Positions 24,131-35,541 are shown, counted from the stretch's first letter. The stretch is DNA of 64,000 bases from Paraescarpia echinospica (GCA_020002185.1 CM034544.1:31243285-31307284), one strand, 5' to 3'. Translations and numbers: made by a program. The notes: generated from the letters alone by a model not told the origin.

Positions 24131-25171
24131 CTCACATGTACCAACGCACACCTAAATATTCGTATAACGTTTAGTTGTACATTTTAATTCCCACCTTTCT
24201 GACTAAACGTACGTGTGCGTGTGCGTTTCACTCTTGCAAACGCTATACGGTTTGTTCCTGTTGCCGGATAATTAGTCGAATCTGACACACCATTCAACAT
24301 ATCTTGTGACTCGGACGTTCAACTCGTAATTGTAGTTCTGACGCCTTGTAGTTCTGACGTTGCAATAAGAGCGTCCTCACTGGGTGTAAACTGGCGTGTA
24401 CGGCAAGGCACTGGAATATTCAAGCAGGAAAGAAGTGCGCTAGTGCAACACCTGAACGCACACGAATGTGTATTCAACGCGTGCAGGTGCATGGGAATCT
24501 ATGGAATTTCCTACAAATGATCGAGCTCGGCTAAAAATCGAGATATATTTGAAATAGCTTCTTGCAATCAAGAGTGAAGTAAGTCGACTTTATTTCAGCT
24601 ACCAGAAATGCCACTAAGTAGAATAAAAAAGAATGCAGTCAGTTGATATGTTCACCTATGATATATCACTCGATATAGGCAGTTCAGCCGTTTCACTGCA
24701 ATAAAAGTTACCATATTTATTAATATTATTATTATTAATAATTAAATATAACCTCACAGATAATGGCACGCTTGTTCTTATGGAATCCGATGTCTAGCAA
24801 CGACCACTCGTCTAATCAGCACCCGATTGTAACAGGACAGCGGGTGTAATAATAGAGCTACCTTCAGTATGCTACAAGCATACGTGCATACATGTGCACA
24901 CGTGAAAACGTGCACACGTTAACAGGCGTGCACACACACACACACGAACACGTGTACTTGAAAGCGTGCATTAGTGCACTCGTGCACACGTGAACCTATG
25001 TACACATGCATATACTGCTATGTAGACACACAGACATACGAGCCGACATACATACATAAATACATACGTACATACGTACACACATACATACATACATACA
25101 TGCATGCATGCATACATACCTACATAAATACATACATACATATAAATACCTATATGCGTACGTGCATTATC

Positions 25172-25243
25172 TATGAGCAACACGTATATCGCTCAACCTG
25201 TTCGTCTACTCTCTGTCCAACAAGAAGTGTTTACAATATATGT
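25172..25243 (+). pseudogene. GPCR TM7 relic (unit B)
   Basis: 'gagcaacacgtatatcgctc' and the following bases match 11,919-11,998 but lack about 12 bp (gtgctggactcat). The coding frame is therefore further damaged relative to unit A. Confidence 0.55.
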
Positions 25244-25964
25244 CTGAATCTGATTTGTTTGGTTATATTTATTTACTATTGGTTACGTTTTGCATCGGGA
25301 TGGATGCGTGGCATTGACTGTGCGTACCCCAAGATATGCGACTGTGTTGTATAAAGTTTGATGATACACGGTGTGGAAAATATTTGGTTGTATGCGTCTT
25401 TTAGTTACTCTTTCATGGCGAAACAAAATATCTGCGTGTATAGCTGGGATAGATCCCTCAACCACTCTATATATGCATTTAAGTCGTAAGTTTCACCGTA
25501 TGCTTTCTAGGGTATTGAGTTTAATGTTGGTTAACATGTTTGTGATGGATCCTTGATGTATGGAATGGTAGTCGTAAGTAATGAAGCTGTCTGCAATAGC
25601 GTTACTAAGCAGTAAAGGCATTATATCAGCCTTACCATCGCATTACTTGATATCATTTTTCTGACAGCATGGTGTCCATACAGCAAACCATATGCAGGAC
25701 AAGCGCGCTTTTCCAGTAGCAACGTCCAAAATATGTCCGTCACGTTAAAGTCATCTAAAACAATAACCACTTTCCGAAACAATACGAAGAACGATTATTC
25801 CGAATTGCACATCCATATGAAATCTTCGGCTACCCCTCAGACGATGGTATTTGCGCGTCCAGTTTGACAATTTTGATTTATCGTTATTATTCGTCCGCTT
25901 CTTCGTTGAATGCCTACATAACGTTTAATTTAATGAATCGTTCAAATGTGTCTATCTGTTGCAG

Positions 25965-26178
25965 GTTGCTAATGACAAGCATAAGCTACATGCAGCTATT
26001 GTACAACAAGCACTACGTACAAACAGCTGTTGTTGCACAAGCACCATATACAAGCAGCTACATTCAACAAGACAGAAACGTGCACGTACAATGTTCAAGT
26101 GAAGCATGAATCACAAACAGTTATAAACATTTGAATCAGAACTGCTTAAACCAACGTGTATGTGCAGCAAGAGAATAA
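25965..26178 (+). other. Candidate 5' leader exon (unit B)
   Basis: Acceptor (tctatctgttgcag|gttgc) and donor (aataa|gtaagtaaa) are 214 bp apart, exactly as in unit A. Conservation may reflect only the age of the duplication, so this is weak support. Confidence 0.25.
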
Positions 26179-26518
26179 GTAAGTAAATATTTACTGGCAA
26201 ATACCAATGTGTCAGGTAGTGAAAGACTTTGTGACAATGCTGTGCTGAACGCACACAGTGTTATCTGTCACGCCAATGGTTTGGGCTTCCTAGAATAGAA
26301 GCTGTACTACTCAGAGGATTAACACATACACACGGATTCAATCCATACGCACGTGTGTGTCTATATGTGCGTGTGTATAAGTGTTATCTATGTGCGTTAA
26401 TGCACACTAATAGTAATTCACAACTGAAAGTACCACCTTCGTGAATGCACTAGACAAAGTGCAACGACGGCTACAAGATACAGAGCAATACTCTTGACTG
26501 GCGATATAATCCTCTGAT

Positions 26519-27314
26519 TGAAATAAGTGCCATGCACATGGCTTTATACTTTAACTGGCTGTCAGTATATTCACTTTTTAAATTTTATCTATATTCAGTA
26601 TTACATTTCACTAATGTGTTATCTGTCTGGATGGTAGTGCTTGTCGCAGGCAACCGCTACATCGCCGTGTGTCGCCCTCTGGTGGAGCTACGGCTCTGCA
26701 CAAAGCGACATGTACAACTACAAATCACATTCATAACAATTGCAGCATGTATCTTCAATATTCCCAAGTTGTTTGCGATCCGTCTAGTGTTGCGTAATGT
26801 GACAATAGTCGACAATAACAATGCCACCTTTGTGCACTCTAAGTGGGAGAATGTCGGTCTCCGGTCTATTCCTATGTACATAATTCTCTATGAAACTGTA
26901 GCTTATGGTGTCTTCGTCTACGTCATACCGCCGGTCACGTTGATCTTCTTCAATGTCCACTTGATACGTGGTCTCAAGTCGGCGCAGCGCGGACGCAGAG
27001 AAATGACGTTACGTTCAAGCAATGAAAAAAACAACATCACTTTAGTCATGATCATCATAGTCATCGTGTTCATGGTGTGCCAGACACCAGCGATGATCAA
27101 CCATATATTGCACCATTTCTTTGGCGCCGATTTTAGGCCAACGTGCACAACCTACAAACTATATTTTCTTACGAGCGACATGTTTGTTGTGCTGAACTCG
27201 TCGCTCAACTTTTTCATCTACTGTCTGTTCAGACGACAATTCCAGGACCAACTGTGTGTGTTATTTGGTCGACTGTGTTCTCGTCCTTGTCAACAAGATT
27301 TCACGACACCCTGA
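26519..27314 (+). pseudogene. Class A GPCR copy B, lacking start and TM1-TM2
   Basis: Close to the intact receptor from IEISAMHMALYF onward, with AGNRYIAVCRPL, VCQTPAMINHIL and LNSSLNFFIYCLF all preserved and the frame open to the stop. Comparison with unit A shows that A's 13,316-13,549 (234 bp: leader end, ATG and first 60 codons) is absent, the join being 'cctctga|ttgaaataag'. The only in-frame ATG left (26,532) would give 260 residues with about five helices. No stop or frameshift has accumulated, so the deletion is recent or the rest is still under constraint. Most likely a pseudogene. Confidence 0.85.
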
Positions 27315-27632
27315 CAGAGACCATAACGATGCTTGTGTAGCAAGACTTAGTCGCCAGAAACAACATCTTGTCGCCGAGTGAAACTTAAATTGACTCCTAT
27401 AATTATGAGTGTCACTTATTGTAATTGTTTACACTATCAATACCGAGTTACAACAATTGGCGTTTACAGAATGCGTTTATGATATCACCAGTAACAAATG
27501 CTCGATGTGATAAATTAAACCTTGGTACTCTAAAGATTCAAGGAATTTGAGATTGTCCATGTAATTTCAATGGCACCTTGTGTGTTTGTGTGATGTAGTA
27601 TATCTTAAAAGAATAGCAATATAAGCAATGTT

Positions 27633-27638
27633 AATAAA
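27633..27638 (+). promoter_or_regulatory. Poly(A) signal, GPCR copy B
   Basis: AATAAA at the position equivalent to 14,633 in unit A. Confidence 0.5.
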
Positions 27639-28036
27639 CCATTATGAGCAATACAACTAGGCGTAATCATCCATGACGTAGGCACGTCCGACAAGAAACT
27701 CTGAATCGGGTCCGAAGCCTATGCTGCGTTCTCAAACATTGGGCAAGTTAGTTCAGTTTACGATGCTCCAGTTCACTCAGCTGTATGAATGAGTACCTGG
27801 CTATCGACAATGGTGGATATTTGTGCACGAATAGTCTTCGCACACTGACATCAATTGCAACATTGGCTGAATGCGCGCCAGGGAAGACGAGATAGTGTTC
27901 GGTTTAACAGGTCTGCCAGGGAATAAAGTGTAAAGCGTTTTGAACAGTCCTAAAGACTGGAAACTGCGATATACAAGAACTTACCTTTATGTGTAGACAC
28001 TGAGAACAATAAATTTATGTTACATCGTTCAGAGGG

Positions 28037-28265
28037 TTGCATAAATGAAGGTATGAACGCAGAGCATACTGTATTTTATGCAATGGCCAGGACAGGCCTA
28101 GTGCGGGTAGTGAGGTAATTGGTTGAGGCGATAATTACTTCCAGCTGTTTGGCTTAATAAAACCGCCCAGCGCTTTCAGCCAATCTTGACATGCCAGGAT
28201 TAGGCCCCAGCGTACGATTTGGATTAGCGGTTAAGCCGCCATTTGCGCGTTAAGTATCTGTGTCT
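28037..28265 (+). repeat. Left direct terminal repeat (229 bp)
   Basis: Matches 35,308-35,536 with about four or five mismatches, so the insertion is young. It begins ttgcataaatgaagg; the first 5 bp (ttgca) also fit the flanking host sequence. A 9-bp inverted repeat (ttgcataaa ... tttatgcaa) lies in its first 50 bp, a plausible recombinase recognition hairpin. It has no TG...CA ends. Confidence 0.95.
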
Positions 28266-28486
28266 CATGTCGTGTATATCCTGATATTTATAAATCTTGA
28301 TTTCTAACTGTTTGTTTACCCTATAGATCAATTAGATTTAAACGCAGATACAGTTACACTTCGTTTACGTCTACCAAAACGCGAAAGGAAGACCGTTCAA
28401 GCGCCGATTACAGATGAGTATCGCTCGTTTAATATTTGCCTTCTTGGTTTTCCTTTGTTTGTCTTGAAGTCTTGTGATGATCAGAA

Positions 28487-29122
28487 ATGGCGTCGGCCGT
28501 AATCATGTCGGCTGCGATTTCTGATCTAGAAATACTTATTATCGGACATTCTCATGCATATTGGTTGGGCGAGTTTGTCGAGTCCGCTAGTTCCCGTGGG
28601 TTAATTGCGAACTTCGAAAAGCAGGTCGGGCTGTAGAAGCAAGCGGCCGGACCGTATCTATCTTTTCGGCAGCCTAATGTTATGCCTATGCCATGGCACA
28701 GATTTCGGCGATACAACCTGACATTGTAATTGTTTTGCGGGGTGGCAATGATTTAGGCAGAACATGTTCTCCTACTCCACAGTCCGTTGGATCACTGCTT
28801 TGTGTCTTTGCCGACGAATTGTTGGCAAGAGGAGTTAAACAAGAATGTCTGTGCCAAATCGAGCTCCGGCGAAGGTGGCGCCATTTTGATTTCGAAAATG
28901 GGTCCGCTAGCTTGAGTGGCAGCGGTAATTTATCTGCTCAAAACGGAATGTAACCGGAGCCGGCGCCTGTTTTGCTGGCGACACAAGTATATATGGAACA
29001 GCCAAGCGAATATTTTACGATCTGAAGGTGTTCACTTTACTGACATCGGGAATCTTCGCTTATATCGTAGCATCCGTGGGACACATTTTGAAGCCGTAAG
29101 CCGGGTAGTTACGGTTCACTAG
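28487..29122 (+). pseudogene. SGNH/GDSL-type hydrolase of the YR element, frameshifted
   Basis: Three hallmark blocks are visible in different + frames. Block I is LEILIIGHSHAYWLGEF, starting 12 residues after an ATG at 28,487, with Ser of GHS as the likely nucleophile position. Block III is PDIVIVLRGGNDLG at about 28,720 (GGND). Block V is SEGVHFTDIGNLRLYRSIRG near 29,020-29,080, with the GVH catalytic His. An in-frame stop follows block I and at least two frameshifts separate the blocks, so no enzyme is made. In YR retrotransposons such hydrolases of unknown role sit beside the recombinase; here it is at the opposite end of the element. Confidence 0.75.
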
Positions 29123-29449
29123 TTTTGTTTGTCACCGGGCAAAGCATGACGGGTAAATTGTGACTCCAAGTTATAAAGATTGCCGTTGCAATTGGAAATG
29201 TCAGCGACCGTTTGCCAATATTAACTTTACGAGTGCATGCAAGAATTAATACCTCGGTGATATCAGTGAATGTCCCAGTACTACTTGCGCAGTTAATATT
29301 GATATACGGTTAGCCAATTTCACAAAGTTTATGCGGCTTTGACATGTTTCATTTCTGAAGGGTGATTGGCAAAACTGGTGTTTGCTTGACATAATTAAAT
29401 TGGCTAGTATCCATATTTTAAGAGGTCCGTGACTGTTATTCACCTCTTA

Positions 29450-31800
29450 TTGTTGACGACTATTAATGCCAGTAAAGGTTATGGACGTTTGCCTGTTATT
29501 AATTACTCGCCTGTTGGCTGTAAATATTACTTATCATGGCCTTGAGCGAAAATTAACTTCTAGGCCGTTCGCCATTAATAACATATAAATGATTATGAAT
29601 GAAAACAACATTTTAATGCCACTTTAATTAAAATCTTAAGTAACTAACAACAGATAATTAATTAATTAATATCATGGTTGCTTGCCAAATTACTGCATCT
29701 TGGCCTTTCGCCATTAATACTAATAAAATACTTATCACAGCCGGTTGCCAAGTTCATGGCCAGTCGCTGAAGATAACATATCATGACCATTTGCCAAATT
29801 AACGTGTCTTGGCCGTTTGCCAGTAATCAAAAATAATTGTTATGGCCGTTTGTCAAGTATTGACTGTTCACGGCTGTTTGCCAAAAATAGAACATATCAT
29901 GGCCGTTTGCCAAATGTACGTCTCTTGGCCGTTCGCCATTAATAACAATACTTCGCATTGTCATGTATTAAGTGTTCACGGCCGTTTGCCAAACAATTAC
30001 TTGATGGCCATTTGCCAAACTACCGTCTCTTGGCCGTTCGCCATTAATAACAATACTTAGCATTGTCATGTCTTAAGTGTTCACGGCCGTTTGCCAAACA
30101 ATTACTCGATGGCCATTTGCCAAACTACCGTCTCTTGGCCTTCGCCATTAATAAAAAGTACTTATCATGGCCATTTGCCAAGTATTCAGTGTTCACGGCC
30201 GTTCGCCACAAATATCATATCATGGCCGTTTGCCAAATGTACGTCTCTTGGCCATTCGCCATTAATAACAATACTTAGCATTGTCATGTATTAAGTGTTC
30301 ACGGCCGTTTGCCAAACAATTACTTGATGGCCATTTCCCAAACTACCGTCTATTGGCCGTTCGCCATTAATACAAATTACTGATCATGGCCATTTGCCAA
30401 GTATTCAGTGTTCACGGCCGTTCGCCACAAATAACATATCATGGCCGTTTGCCAAATGTACGTCTCTTGGCCATTCGCCATTAATAACAATACTTAGCAT
30501 TGTCATGTATTAAGTGTTCACGGCCGTTTGCCAAACAATTACTTGATAGCCATTTGCCAAACTACCATCTATTGGCCGTTCGCCATTAATACAAATTACT
30601 GATCATGGCCATTTGCCAAGTATTCAGTGTTCACGGCCGTTCGCCACAAATAACATATCATGGCCGTTTGCCAAATGTACGTCTCTTGGCCATTCGCCAT
30701 TAATAACAATACTTAGCATTGTCATGTATTAAGTGTTCACGGCCGTTTGCCAAACAATTACTTGATGGCCATTTGCCAAACTACCGTCTATTGGCCGTTC
30801 GCCATTAATACAAATTACTGATCATGGCCATTTGCCAAGTATTCAGTGTTCACCGCCGTTCGCCACAAATAACATGTCATGGCCGTTTGCCAAATGTACG
30901 TCTCTTGGCCATTCGCCATAATAACAATACTTAGCATTGTCATGTATTAAGTGTTCACGGCCGTTTGCCAAACAATTACTTGATGGCCATTTCCCAAACT
31001 ACCGTCTAGTGGCCGTTCGCCATTAATACAAATTACTGATCATGGCCATTTGCCAAGTATTCAGTGTTCACGGCCGTTCGCCACAAATAACATATCATGG
31101 CCGTTTGCCAAATGTACGTCTCTTGGCCGTTCGCCATTAATAACAATACTTAGCCTTGTCATGTCTTAAGTGTTCACGGCCGTTTGCCAAACAATTACTC
31201 GATGGCCATTTGCCAAAATACCATCTATTGGCCGTTCGCCATTAATACAAATTACTGATCATGGCCATTTGCCAAGTATTCAGTGTTCACGGCCGTTCGC
31301 CACAAATAACATATCATGGCCGTTTGCCAAATGTACGTCTCTTGGCCATTCGCCATTAATAACAATACTTAGCATTGTCATGTATTAAGTGTTCACGGCC
31401 GTTTGCCAAACAATTACTTGATGGCCATTTGCCAAACTACCGTCTATTGGCCGTTCGCCATTAATACAAATTACTGATCATGGCCATTTGCCAAGTATTC
31501 AGTGTTCACGGCCGTTCGCCACAAATAACATGTCATGGCCGTTTGCCAAATGTACGTCTCTTGGCCATTCGCCATAATAACAATACTTAGCATTGTCATG
31601 TATTAAGTGTTCACGGCCGTTTGCCAAACAATTACTTGATGGCCATTTGCCAAACTACCGTCTAGTGGCCGTTCGCCATTAATACAAATTACTGATCATG
31701 GCCATTTGCCAAGTATTCAGTGTTCACGGCCGTTCGCCACAAATAACATATCATGGCCGTTTGCCAAATTAACGTCTATTGGCCGTTCGCCATTAATACA
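29450..31800. repeat. GGCCRTTYGCC minisatellite with 219-bp higher-order unit
   Basis: The motif ggcc(a/g)tt(t/c)gcca recurs about every 36 bp across the region. From about 30,190 six such submonomers form a 218-219-bp unit. The marker 'cacggccgttcgccacaaat' stands at 30,194, 30,413, 30,632, 30,851, 31,069, 31,288, 31,507 and 31,725. Submonomers left of 30,190 are more divergent and irregular, the older edge of the array. Open frames are artefacts of the repeat. The array lies wholly inside the YR element, so it was carried in or grew there. Confidence 0.95.
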
Positions 31801-31860
31801 TTTCTAATAATAATGATAATAGGTATAACTTAAGTAAAAATACTAATACAAATAATAATA

Positions 31861-32533
31861 ATTACCGCCATGCGTTACTGGAGGCATGTGAAATAATATT
31901 ATTACCGCCATGCGTACTGGAGGCATGTGAAATAATATGATTCCCGCCATGCGTTATTGGAGGCATGTGAAATAATATGATTACCGCCATGCGTTACTGG
32001 AGGCATGTGAAATAATATGATTCCCGCCATGCGTTATTGGAAATAATATGGTTACCGTCATGCGTTGCTGGAGGCATGTGAAATAATATGATTCCCGCCA
32101 TGCGTTGCTGGAGGCATGTGAAATGATATGATTACCGTCATGCGTTACTGGAGGCATGTGAAATAATATGACCCCCGCCATGCGTTGCTGGAGGCATGTG
32201 AAATAATAATATGATTCCCGCCATGCGTTACTGGAGGCATGTGAAATAATATGACTCCCGCCATGCGTTACTGGAGCATGTGAAAAAATGTGATTACCGC
32301 CATGCGTTGCTGGAGGCTTGTGAAATAATATGATTACCGTCATGTTTTGCTGGATGCATGTGTCATAATATGATTACCGTCATGCGTTGCTGGAGGCATG
32401 TGAAATAATATGATTACCGCCATGCTTTGAAGGAGGCTTGTGAAATAATAAGATTACTGTTATGCGTTGCTAGAGGCATGTGAAATAATATGATTTCCGC
32501 CATGCGTTGCTGGAGGCATGTGAAATAATATGA
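31861..32533. repeat. 40-bp minisatellite, about 16-17 copies
   Basis: The unit is 'attaccgccatgcgttactg' plus 'gaggcatgtgaaataatatg', with point variants (accgtc, ttgctg) and a few short units. Forty is not a multiple of three and the minus-strand frame through it is a repeat artefact. It follows the 219-bp array after 60 bp of AT-rich spacer. Confidence 0.95.
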
Positions 32534-32539
32534 TTAAAG

Positions 32540-33829
32540 ATAAACAATGCTTTATTGATCCTCGCACAAAAATGGTGTTACTGTCGGTGCAGCACATACA
32601 GTTACAAATATAAACATACAAGAGTAAACTATAATGTTGTACAGATACCAACATTAACAACACCCACATATGCCAACACACACACATTCCTTACTGCCAT
32701 GCATTTAGTTGCATGCATTTAGTTGGCGTCATGGTCAAGTTTCTGGGTTTTCAGACATGCTTAATATGCTTGACAAATGTGACCAGTACAAGATTGTTGA
32801 TTATCATGCATGATGATAGGAGTGAAGTTCTCTGTAGTTCGAGTACTGTCCTGTTGTGCATTTATTATTGTAGAATTTCTCCTGAAATTCATCCGTGAGT
32901 CAGCCAACATCCGAGTCAGAGGCAGGATCGGTTACACTCGACAATATACACTTGGACATGTTTGGCTGCCTGGCAGGGACATTGGCAGATCGCTGCTGCG
33001 ACAACGAGAACTCTTCCGTCTACGCCAGTGAATGCTCGACACAGGAGCCATGACAGTACTCTCAGACTCCAGGTAGTGGTGGACAGTTAGTCGAATGCAA
33101 GGATACATTTGGCATTTGTTGGAGCAGGATATAGAACACAGTATGGCATCTTTTGAGAAGCTGCTGCACAGGACACTTGCCTTTGTAACAGCAATCCATC
33201 CTGCTACACTTATGACAGTTGCAAGTGGTTTCAGTCCAGCAACAGACACTTGACTGGAGTTGGGGCAGTACCAATGCGACGCCTTAACCAAGGTACATAC
33301 AACATATTTTATGTTACAGGTAGAGGACTTTAGGTATGCAACGCAGGACCTATGATCAGACATTGTGTAACAGTATAGGTAATAATGATTTTAATAGGTA
33401 ATATATAGTTTCTCATGTCATAGTAATATATGAGCTTTTATCAAAAGTAATAATAATAGATCTGAAAGTAATCGATAATAGTTTAATTTCCTCTTTTATT
33501 ACACCTATTGCTGCAAATGTCCAAAACTTGGGTTTGTTTGCATGTTATTCAAACCGTGTATGTGGTAACAGCAAGGGATGTGTACACAATGTACACACAC
33601 TTACTGAACCTGTATTTACATAACAGGAAATGATCAGTGTGCTAATAATTTGATAGCTTCAGCGCATATCTGCTCAGTGAAACAATGCATAATTAGCAAG
33701 CCGGTTACTAATTGTTGGGATAGACCATTGTAGAGGCTAATAATTGCTTCAACACATTCCTAACACACACACCAGAAGCTGCATCCTGGTGTTGAATTCA
33801 AAGGAAGTTCGTATTTAGGAGAGTATCCT
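32540..33829. other. YR-element interior without recognisable gene
   Basis: The minus strand has an AATAAA near 32,553. A cysteine-rich minus frame at 33,062-33,274 and overlapping frames at 32,932-33,363 show no family I can name. This stretch may contain the eroded N-terminal part of the recombinase, but no motif proves it. Confidence 0.4.
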
Positions 33830-34075
33830 TTAAACACAGTGCACAACAAGGCCCATACTCTCTGCAAGAGAGGGGTGGATGTTTATACAGTTCTGTCATT
33901 TACTAACCAGTAGTGTTACGGGAATTGATTCATGCCAGGGTCCCAGTACAGGGTATCCTGTTTGCGTACCTGGATGGTTCGTCTATGCTGCGGAGTGAGT
34001 TCGACGTGTCCATTAAACGGCTCCTCAGCTTTTGTGTCTCCCCAGTCAGCTATGGGGAATCTTTAAGCCTTGTTA
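33830..34075 (+). pseudogene. Partial duplicate of the tyrosine-recombinase C-terminus
   Basis: 'gcacaacaaggcccatactctctgcaa' to 'ctcctcagctttt' repeats 34,556-34,750 with about 15-20% difference and small indels. It includes the segment 'cccagtacagggtatcctgttt'. It stops before the HxxR motif. A head-to-tail duplication inside the element. Confidence 0.7.
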
Positions 34076-34350
34076 TTAGCGGGCATGGGTAATTTGGTTG
34101 TGTTTTTTTCAGTCACTGAGCATGACTCCTTGTCTGCCAATCTCGGTGGAAATGATTATGCTTTTTGTGACACACATGCATGCTGGAGGGTTAGCCCCAG
34201 CATCTATCGTTTCAGCAGTGGCATAATTTCACAAGATTAATGGGTTTCCCGATCCAAATACTAGTTTGATTGTTCACAAGTCATTGCACGAAATTTTGGG
34301 TCTTTGCGTGATGTCCGCTTGCCTGTCACACACTAACCATCCTCACTCGC

Positions 34351-34920
34351 TTGGTACAAACTCTCTCAACTGTGTTCTCTGTACAGTACACATGTACTAT
34401 GCTACGGGCCGTGATGGTCCTTGCATTTAGAGCATACCTGCGAATAAGAGAAATGGTATCGAGGGCAAGGTGCGGTGTTCGAAGCTGTTTACATTTAGGA
34501 CATGTTATGTTATCTGGTGACCTTATTACAGTGTCCCTGGGTCGTTTTAAGCATATTGCACGACAAGGTCCACAATCTCTGCAGGTAAGGGCTGAATGCT
34601 TACAAGGTTCTGTCATCCACCAAGCAGCGGTGGTAAGGGGATTCATTCATGCCAGGGGCCCAGTACAGGGTATCCTGTTTGTGTACACGGATAGTTCGCC
34701 TATGCTGCAGTGTGAATTTGACGTGTCCCTTAAACGACTCCTCAGCTTTTGGGGCTACCAAACTAGTTCATTTAAAGGTCACAGTCTTCGCATTGGTGCA
34801 GCTACTTAAGCAGCTTTGTGAGTGAAATCTGACGCACAAATCAGAGAAGCAGGCAGGTGCACATCGAATGTTTTTTAGGAAGTATATCCGACTTGCAGAA
34901 GTATCTTGAGTCAAAGGTTT
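34351..34920 (+). pseudogene. Tyrosine recombinase (integrase) of the YR element, C-terminal part
   Basis: The frame ending at 34,809 carries GHSLRIGAAT (H144, R147 of that frame), the HxxR catalytic motif of eukaryotic YRs, where the usual form is HSFRIGAAT. It is preceded by ARGPVQGILFVY and LLSFWGYQTSSFKG as in that family. Past a stop, another frame reads FFRKYIRLA near 34,871-34,897, the expected 'YIR' nucleophile tyrosine region. The stop and frameshift make it inactive. The first catalytic Arg cannot be placed. The domain would cut and rejoin DNA through a 3'-phosphotyrosine bond, without target duplication, which matches the clean junctions. Confidence 0.75.
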
Positions 34921-35307
34921 GATGTGTTTCGTACGGTGGGGTGGTCACAGGTTCCTCTTGGTGACCTTGTGGCGGAATGGCCCCACCTTTTTGTAATTGC
35001 ACGTGTCTATTGGTGGTGGAATGTTTGTATTGTTTGCTTAGGTTTATATTCATAGTGGTTTTATAACTCTGTAGCGACAAATAATGTATGTCTGTATATT
35101 GTCGTCATGTTGTAGGAATGTGTGCCTGAGAAACTTTGATGGGGCTGTACAAGGGTTCAGTTTCCCATCTGGTTTGCATGTTAGACATCACATTCCTACT
35201 GTCTTTATGCCAAAAAGTGGCTGCATTAGAAGCAATCCACTTTCCAATAAAAATGTCATCCTTTGGCCAATTTCAATTCTCAAACTACAATGGGCTTGTG
35301 TTGGTTA

Positions 35308-35536
35308 TTGCATAAATGAAGGTATGAACGCAGAGCATACTGTATTTTATGCAATGGCCAGGACAGGCCTAGTGCGGGTAGTGAGGTAACTGGCTGAGGC
35401 GATAATTACTTCCAGCTGTTTGGCTTAATAAAACCGCCCAGCGCTTTCAGCCAATCATGACATGCCAGGATTAGGCCCCAGCGTACGATTTGGATTAGCG
35501 GTTAAGCCGCCACTTGCGCGTTAAGTATCTGTGTCT
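35308..35536 (+). repeat. Right direct terminal repeat (229 bp)
   Basis: Second copy of the 28,037 repeat. It is followed by only five further element bases (tggat) before unit B resumes with aaacaaataacgtgtg. Confidence 0.95.
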
Positions 35537-35541
35537 TGGAT

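Larger units (their letters stand above)
23437..28041. repeat. GPCR tandem unit B, left part
   Basis: Homologous to unit A from 9,686 to 14,980. It is interrupted at 28,041/28,042 by the 7.5-kb tyrosine-recombinase element and continues at 35,542. Differences from A: a single copy of the 135-bp upstream repeat, about 100 bp extra before the gene (26,340-26,440) and a 234-bp deletion in the receptor. Confidence 0.9.
28042..35541 (+). mobile_element. 7.5-kb tyrosine-recombinase element with SGNH hydrolase and internal minisatellites
   Basis: The boundaries come from empty sites. Unit A reads 'gggttgcagaaacaaataac' at 14,970 and unit C 'gtggcagaagtaaataaac' at about 46,392, while here 'gggttgca' and 'aaacaaataac' are 7.5 kb apart. 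There is no target-site duplication, as expected for tyrosine-recombinase (YR) integration. Direct repeats of 229 bp lie at both ends. Inside, in order: broken SGNH-hydrolase gene (28.5-29.1 kb), 219-bp higher-order minisatellite (29.5-31.8), 40-bp minisatellite (31.86-32.53), then a duplicated YR C-terminus (33.83-34.07 and 34.35-34.92). No reverse transcriptase is seen. SGNH hydrolase together with YR is known from Ngaro/DIRS-type retrotransposons, so this may be a non-autonomous derivative, but simple terminal repeats replace the split repeats of that group. Confidence 0.85.

Noticed and set aside
23486..24187. 233-residue His/Thr-repeat frame, and similar frames at 10.0 and 43.8 kb
   Set aside because: Direct translation of (CA)n; both strands and several frames are equally open.
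29842..31388. Several 66-72-residue frames with Trp-Pro-Phe-Ala repeats
   Set aside because: They arise from the GGCCRTTYGCC minisatellite; the unit length breaks frame and there is no conserved start.
31981..32343. 120-residue minus frame with SHASSNAWRE repeats
   Set aside because: Translation of the 40-bp minisatellite, whose unit is not a multiple of three; the frame survives only through chance indels.
32932..33363. 143-residue Ser/Cys-rich minus frame inside the YR element
   Set aside because: No family recognised, no conserved neighbour, and overlapping frames on the same strand are equally open.
28037..35536. LTR retrotransposon with 229-bp LTRs
   Set aside because: No TG...CA ends, no target duplication at the mapped junctions, no primer-binding site, gag or pol; YR and SGNH motifs are inside instead.
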